Shown one piece after another: positions 5,592 to 9,332 of a stretch of DNA of 9,332 nt. Made by a program: the position numbers and the translations under genes. The notes beneath the pieces are model-generated. The model was given only the letters and a program-made list of their open reading frames with translations. It was not told the origin of the DNA and did not search any database. The stretch is from NCBI GenBank assembly GCA_022563625.1, contig JADFNA010000042.1, positions 1 through 9,332 on the forward strand. Reading direction: 5' to 3'. Numbering within the stretch: the first letter of the stretch is position 1; each line of letters begins with the position of its first letter. Source of the stretch: Candidatus Zixiibacteriota bacterium (lineage in GTDB: Bacteria > Zixibacteria > MSB-5A5 > GN15 > JACZUZ01).

Positions 5592-5618
5592 GGGCGGGTC
5601 GGGCGGGGCGGGCGGGGC
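5592..5618. repeat. 9-bp GC-rich tandem repeat upstream of the rhodanese start
   Basis: GGGCGGGTC (5592-5600) is followed by two copies of GGGCGGGGC (5601-5609 and 5610-5618). In the upstream frame it would read RPARPARPA on the minus strand. The plus strand is G-rich enough for a G-quadruplex. The array sits 42-68 bases upstream of the TTG start and just after the stop of the preceding gene, so it lies in the gene junction. Confidence 0.88.
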
Positions 5619-5635
5619 GTAGTGTTCCAGATTCA

Positions 5636-6091
5636 CTATGTCGTGTCGATCGGCGTTTTGAAACTATAAATCCGCCATCTTTCGGTAAGTCGATGCAGCC
5701 CAAACTTATTGTAATAGCGCCTTCCGCTGGTTTCACTAAGAAATGTAACTTCAACAAATGCTGTATCTCCCAGAACTTCCTCTGCCCCCACAACGCGTTT
5801 CATGGAAAACCACATGTTTTTGGTCTGCCCGCTGTCAATCAAGTCTTCTAAGATGTCAGTAGGCGACCTTAGAATACGGGGAGTGTCTAATTGAAGCGCA
5901 TAATCCCGGTCCTTGATTGCCATCAGCAGAGGCAAGTCCAGAACATGCGCAATTTCCCCTTTATCATTTCGCTCCATTGCTCCAAATAGTTTCACAACCG
6001 TTTGCTTGGGAGAATCAGTCACGATTCCTCCACAGGCGCCCGCTAACATGGCCAGGATAATCAGGACAAACAGAAATGGGAACTGTTTCAT
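5636..6091 (-). CDS. NTF2-like (DUF4878-type) lipoprotein
   Basis: The frame is open to 6205, but the start is placed at ATG 6091, where the protein opens with a clean lipoprotein signal: MKQFPFLFVLIILAMLAGAC, with lipobox LAGAC and anchor C20. It has 151 residues. The mature part starts PKQTVVKLFGAMERNDKGEI, the first helix typical of NTF2-like/DUF4878 proteins (repeated 'V..FF.A...gD'), and ends with strands TAFVEVTFLSE, YYNKFGLHRL and WRIYSFKTPI in the order expected of that cone-shaped fold. Such proteins bind small ligands or serve as accessory domains; no substrate can be named. It lies between the PorV/PorQ-like barrel and the rhodanese lipoprotein, both on the same strand. GAAAGA upstream is a weak ribosome binding site. 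Confidence 0.8.
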   Translation of the reverse strand: MKQFPFLFVLIILAMLAGACGGIVTDSPKQTVVKLFGAMERNDKGEIAHVLDLPLLMAIKDRDYALQLDTPRILRSPTDILEDLIDSGQTKNMWFSMKRVVGAEEVLGDTAFVEVTFLSETSGRRYYNKFGLHRLTERWRIYSFKTPIDTT

Positions 6092-6176
6092 GCTTTGATC
6101 TTTCAGCGCTTTGTTGATTCCTCGGGTCCCTCGGCTGACCGGGTACGCCGTCAGAGCGCCCGGAATGACGAGAGTG

Positions 6177-6205
6177 AATCTAGCCGCCAGCGAGATGCTC
6201 CGCAA
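6177..6205 (-). promoter_or_regulatory. Weak candidate promoter for the NTF2-like lipoprotein
   Basis: TTGCGG (6200-6205) and TAGATT (6177-6182) are 17 bases apart on the minus strand. Each matches consensus only partly. The -10 is identical to the one proposed ahead of the plus-strand gene. A 243-base gap after the barrel gene makes a separate promoter reasonable, but this one is a guess from spacing. Confidence 0.2.
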
Positions 6206-6334
6206 CTAAAAGGTTGGCAGCTAAGTAATTGTCTGGTTTCTCGCTCGTTGGCGCTTGTTCATATTGCCGGCCGGTCCTCACCAAAACTCCCTACAATCCT
6301 TAAAATGGCGGTGAATCCAATGATTTCCAGTGAG

Positions 6335-7372
6335 TTAGGGTCCCCGGGGCGGGTCGAAACGCCGCGTCAGAGTGATGCGATGCGACTCGCCCAGGTCGTT
6401 CATGGGAGAAATAGAATAGCCAATATTCATGTGCTCCAAGCGAAATCCCACTCCAAAGGAAAACCCCGCCAGAGGGCTGTCGTCAACATCGGAGCGAAAA
6501 TTACCTCCAAAGCTAGACCAGCCCGCCCGAAGCGCTAGAAACTTTATCTCTTCATATTCAGCTCCGACACCAATGCGAATTTCGTTGTCAACCGGCAGGA
6601 TTAGATCAGCGGCAAAACTGAAAGGAAGTCCCCGCAGGCGGGCGACGCCGCCCAGGCGGAAGGTAATCGGCAGCGGGTCTTTGTCGGAGGTTGCGGTATA
6701 GGCGGAAATCATGCCACCCAGATTTTGAATGGCGAATCCTACAGCGCCGTAACCCCTTTTGCGCAACCCGTACGGCGGGTCTTTAATTTTGTAACGTACG
6801 CCAAGGTCAATGGCGGCGCCACTGGCTGTAAACTCTCCGATGTTGCTGTATATAAGTTTGAAATTACCTCCTGCCTGCAGCCTGGAATGGAACTCTCTGG
6901 AATAATTGACGCCAAAGACAATGGACGAGCCGCCGAAAACGCCGAGTTCGGTCCCCGTGTTGTCCGTCCGTATAAATTCGCCGTAATCGACGTAATTGAT
7001 GAATACGGCGGCTTTTTCGCGCTCAGAGAGCGGATGCAGATAGCCGATAAAACCGGCATTGATTCCCGCCACAAAGTTTTGATAGCCTGCGATGCTCCGT
7101 TTTCCTTTCAGATTCACGGTTGCGCCGGGATTGTAAAACAGTGTCGAGGCATCATCGGCATAGCCGGTGAAGGCGCCGCCCAGAGCAGCCGCACGGGCGC
7201 CAACGTCACGCTTGAGAAACGCAAAAGCGCGCGTCCCGACTCTCTCTGAGTTTTCATCGGCCGGCGCGGCCGGCGCCAAAATCAACAAAAGCAGGAACGC
7301 AGGCAGGAGAGCATACGCAAGAACTTTGATTGCATGTGATGCTGTGCCTGTTGTTCCCATCGGTGTATGCAT
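6335..7372 (-). CDS. PorV/PorQ-family outer-membrane beta-barrel protein
   Basis: The product is a beta-barrel of about 345 residues. From ATG 7372 it has a long signal peptide (hydrophobic core about residues 19-33, likely cut after APAAPA near residue 38), then the family hallmark ARAAALGGAFTGYADDAS and LFYNPG at about 59-83, then repeated amphipathic strands (AVFINYVDYGEF, GGNFKLIYSNIGEF, RIGVGAEYEEI, GFSFGVGFRLEHMNIGYSIS) and a C-terminus ending in RITLTRRFDPPRGP. Members of the PorV/PorQ (UPF0164-like) family sit in the outer membrane; the best known, PorV, shuttles type IX secretion cargo, but many homologues occur without that system and no other T9SS gene is seen here. GTG 7387 and ATG 7360 are alternative starts. 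A weak hairpin (arms 7412-7416 and 7428-7432) lies in the 5' leader. Confidence 0.88.
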   Translation of the reverse strand: MHTPMGTTGTASHAIKVLAYALLPAFLLLLILAPAAPADENSERVGTRAFAFLKRDVGARAAALGGAFTGYADDASTLFYNPGATVNLKGKRSIAGYQNFVAGINAGFIGYLHPLSEREKAAVFINYVDYGEFIRTDNTGTELGVFGGSSIVFGVNYSREFHSRLQAGGNFKLIYSNIGEFTASGAAIDLGVRYKIKDPPYGLRKRGYGAVGFAIQNLGGMISAYTATSDKDPLPITFRLGGVARLRGLPFSFAADLILPVDNEIRIGVGAEYEEIKFLALRAGWSSFGGNFRSDVDDSPLAGFSFGVGFRLEHMNIGYSISPMNDLGESHRITLTRRFDPPRGP

Positions 7373-7488
7373 ATTATTTTCTGACACTTATTCTTTCTGA
7401 CAAAATATCCGGCGCCTGCTTTCCTCTGGCGCAGTTCAATATATATCGATCAACCCGCCCCGGGTAGTTCTGAGCGTTTTCTGCGGGA

Positions 7489-8016
7489 TTACCATGTACG
7501 GGTTGTCTTGTTAATTATATCGACTGCTATTAACTGAGCGGCGCGCAGTTGTCCATCCTCTTCTGTTTCTCCGTCGGCTTTATAGACACCTTCGTTGGCA
7601 AATGTAAACTTCCAGATTTCCTCACCGTTAGAACTGCGGACCAACGACAACTCCAGGGTCAACCTGACCACAAAACGCGGCACCTGGTCGGTTTCGTCAT
7701 ACTCGAACGGCTCGCGGCTGTAACCTATCAGCGAACCCTGCAACACCGCTTCGGCCGAACTCGGGCTGACAACGTCAATTGTGCCATCTCGAATCATCTG
7801 ATCGACAACCAATTCGGTGATCCTGTCGGCTATGCCCGACTGATTGGTTTTGTTGTCCAGTTGTGTCACGGCAATACTCTCCACCAGGGGTCCCCCGGAA
7901 CTCTTGAAACTGTACACTCCGCAGGAAGAGAGACAGACAAGCAAAAAAAGCGTGGCTCCCAGAGTCAACAGCGCCGGACGGCATTGAGCGCGCACATTTA
8001 TACGCAGGAGTTTCAT
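7489..8016 (-). CDS. lptE: LptE-family LPS-assembly lipoprotein
   Basis: From ATG 8016 the protein has 175 residues: MKLLRINVRA, a hydrophobic core and lipobox CLSSC, with anchor C32, followed by GVYSFKSS. The mature chain follows the LptE pattern of non-proteobacterial diderms: 'IAVTQLDNKTNQSGIADRIT', then ELVVDQMIRDGTIDVV, 'SAEAVLQGSLIGYSREPFEY', and a C-terminal GETEEDGQLRAAQLIAVDII ending in NKTTRTW. LptE plugs the LptD barrel and helps insert lipopolysaccharide into the outer leaflet. LptD is not in the window. ATG 8043, directly after the TGA of the upstream gene, is an alternative start and would give nine more residues; 8016 gives a more ordinary signal peptide. Both ribosome binding sites are weak. 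The gene is probably cotranscribed with the HutI-like frame upstream. Confidence 0.85.
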   Translation of the reverse strand: MKLLRINVRAQCRPALLTLGATLFLLVCLSSCGVYSFKSSGGPLVESIAVTQLDNKTNQSGIADRITELVVDQMIRDGTIDVVSPSSAEAVLQGSLIGYSREPFEYDETDQVPRFVVRLTLELSLVRSSNGEEIWKFTFANEGVYKADGETEEDGQLRAAQLIAVDIINKTTRTW

Positions 8017-8043
8017 ATTCTCTTGTACCAGACAGCGCCTCAT

Positions 8044-9332
8044 TCAGATGACCCGTTTGCCGGCTTTGACGACATTTACAACGAGATTTACACCATAGTG
8101 ATACGGTATTTCCCGATAATCCTGCGCGTCCCAGACCACGGCATCGGCCAGACGCCCCTCAACTAACTGCCCGCGCTGATTACCCAGCCCGAGGGCCACC
8201 GCGCCGTTGACTGTGGCGGCAGAAAACACTTCAGCCGGCGACATGTGGAACTTCATGCAGGCCAGTGAAATAACCATTGGCATTGATTCGCAGTAATTTG
8301 AGCCGGGGTTACAATCTGTGGCCAGCGCAACAATTCCACCACGATCAATCAGTTTGCGCGCCGGGGCATATTTTTCCAGACCCAGGCTATAGCTTGTTCC
8401 CGGCAAAAGCGCGGCGACGGTCCGCGAAGCAGACAGGGCCTTAATGCCCTCCGGTGAAACGGCAATTAAATGATCGGCGGACGTGGCGCCCAGTTCGACC
8501 GCTAATTGCGCGCCGCCGGTCGCGACGATTTCGTCGGCGTGAATCTTTAGTCCTAAACCGACTTTCCTGGCTTTCTCCAGAATCAACTGCGACTGTTCGA
8601 GCGTAAAAACGCCTTTTTCGCAGAACACATCACAAAACCGGGCCAGCTTTTTTTCGGCGACCTGGGGCAGCATCTCCTCAACCACCAGACTGACATACTC
8701 GTCCCGGCGCGTCAGGAATTCATCAGGTACTTCATGGGCCCCCAGAAATGTCGGGATTATCTCAATCGGATGCCGCTTATTCCAGTATTCCACGATTTCG
8801 AGCGACAATATCTCTGATTGTGTCGAAAGTCCGTAGCCGGCCTTGGCCTCGACGGTGGTTGTGCCGCATCCCAGCATACGGTCCAGCCGTTTTTTTAGCT
8901 CCCGCTTGAGCGCTTCTTCGCCGGCCGAGCGCAGATCACGCACCGAGGCGCGAATCCCGCCCCCGGATTCGGCGGCGACCAGGCGCCAGGGCAGGTCGGC
9001 CGGATCGATGCGGCCGTGGCGAGGCTCGGCATAGCGATACTGAACACCGGTCACCGTGCCGAGCGCACCCGATTCGACAAGTTCCTTCGTCTTGAGAAAG
9101 CGAGGCAACGCCCGCCTGTAGTAGGCCACGAAGAGCTTCAACCCCGCCGCCCCAAAGGCCTTCACCATATCCTGGCATTCGTCATGGCATCGAGCCATGG
9201 GCTTTTCGACGTACACCGGCTTGCCTGCGGCGCAGGATTTCAGGGCGTACTCTTTGTGGGAACCGGGTGGAGTGGCGATGTAGATCGCGTTCACTTCCGA
9301 GTCGGCAATCAACTGGTCGGCATCGTCGTACC
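8044..9332 (-). CDS. In-frame chimera: Gfo/Idh/MocA N-terminal piece fused to N-truncated imidazolonepropionase (HutI)
   Basis: The frame is open to the right edge (first full codon 9330-9328), so its start is outside. Counting from TTG 9312 as residue 1, residues 1-119 are a Gfo/Idh/MocA-type dehydrogenase: IYIATPPGSHKEYAL (10-24), the EKPMA motif (36-40) with the catalytic-type lysine, and WRLVAAESGGG (109-119), where the family normally continues into a 'GGGxxxDxGxH' helix. From G117 onward the chain is HutI, with GTTTVEAKAGYGLSTQSEI (150-168), PTFLGAHEVP (187-196), IHADEIVATGGAQL (257-270), SADHL (278-282) and VALATDCNPGS (328-338) to the end. HutI converts imidazolonepropionate to formiminoglutamate in histidine breakdown. 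Its first 80 or so residues, including the HxH metal ligands of the amidohydrolase fold, are missing, and the dehydrogenase lacks its C-terminal domain, so neither activity is expected. The dehydrogenase part is also more GC-rich by eye. Confidence 0.85.
   Translation of the reverse strand, partial: YDDADQLIADSEVNAIYIATPPGSHKEYALKSCAAGKPVYVEKPMARCHDECQDMVKAFGAAGLKLFVAYYRRALPRFLKTKELVESGALGTVTGVQYRYAEPRHGRIDPADLPWRLVAAESGGGIRASVRDLRSAGEEALKRELKKRLDRMLGCGTTTVEAKAGYGLSTQSEILSLEIVEYWNKRHPIEIIPTFLGAHEVPDEFLTRRDEYVSLVVEEMLPQVAEKKLARFCDVFCEKGVFTLEQSQLILEKARKVGLGLKIHADEIVATGGAQLAVELGATSADHLIAVSPEGIKALSASRTVAALLPGTSYSLGLEKYAPARKLIDRGGIVALATDCNPGSNYCESMPMVISLACMKFHMSPAEVFSAATVNGAVALGLGNQRGQLVEGRLADAVVWDAQDYREIPYHYGVNLVVNVVKAGKRVI

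Noticed and set aside
5551..5793. N-terminal extension of the rhodanese gene up to 5793
   Set aside because: It would overlap the NTF2-like gene by more than 150 bases and would place the signal peptide in the interior. No usable start codon exists between 5551 and 5636.
7405..7432. Terminator between LptE and the barrel gene
   Set aside because: Only a 5-bp stem (GCGCC/GGCGC) with an 11-base loop and a poor tail is present, so it is mentioned in the barrel entry but not called.
1..9332. CRISPR array, insertion sequence or RNA genes
   Set aside because: The tandem repeats have no spacers, no transposase-like frame or paired terminal repeats were seen, and no tRNA or rRNA signature was recognised.

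Overview
The window is a bacterial chromosome or contig fragment of moderate GC, mid-50s percent by eye and lower in one gene, using the standard code. Nearly all genes lie on the minus strand. The gene content is that of a Gram-negative envelope: an LptE-type lipoprotein, a PorV/PorQ-type outer-membrane barrel and four further lipoproteins with clear lipoboxes. The PorV/PorQ-like barrel and the LptE variant fit a lineage of the FCB group or a nearby candidate phylum. That is inference; no marker gene here fixes the taxon.

Layout from left to right. 1-1341 (minus) is the first 447 residues of a ComM/YifB AAA+ ATPase, cut by the left edge. 1342-1862 is a gene-free divergent spacer holding a 9-bp-period collagen-like repeat, a perfect hairpin and a 35-codon remnant resembling a methyltransferase C-terminus. 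1863-2765 is the only plus-strand gene, a low-GC orphan with a methyltransferase-like Rossmann pattern. 2766-3135 is a convergent spacer with a candidate bidirectional terminator. 3136-4283 holds two tandem minus-strand lipoproteins of unknown function. 4284-5022 is a long spacer with two tandem repeats, a good sigma70-like promoter, nested inverted repeats and possibly a 63-aa leader ORF. 5023-6091 holds a rhodanese lipoprotein, starting at TTG, and an NTF2-like lipoprotein. 6335-7372 is the PorV/PorQ-like barrel and 7489-8016 is LptE. 8044 to the right edge is an open frame joining the N-terminal part of a Gfo/Idh/MocA oxidoreductase to an imidazolonepropionase (HutI) that lacks its own N-terminus.

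The minus-strand genes from HutI down to the rhodanese lie close together and may be partly co-transcribed. LptE, the barrel and the lipoproteins are all envelope parts, so the central region looks like an envelope or secretion neighbourhood. ComM (DNA uptake and branch migration) and HutI (histidine degradation) are not functionally linked to it.

The points most worth checking are the Gfo/HutI in-frame chimera joined at a Gly-Gly-Gly (real rearrangement or assembly error), the recurrence of short GC-rich or codon-multiple tandem repeats just upstream of several minus-strand start codons, and the isolated low-GC plus-strand gene beside a methyltransferase-like remnant.
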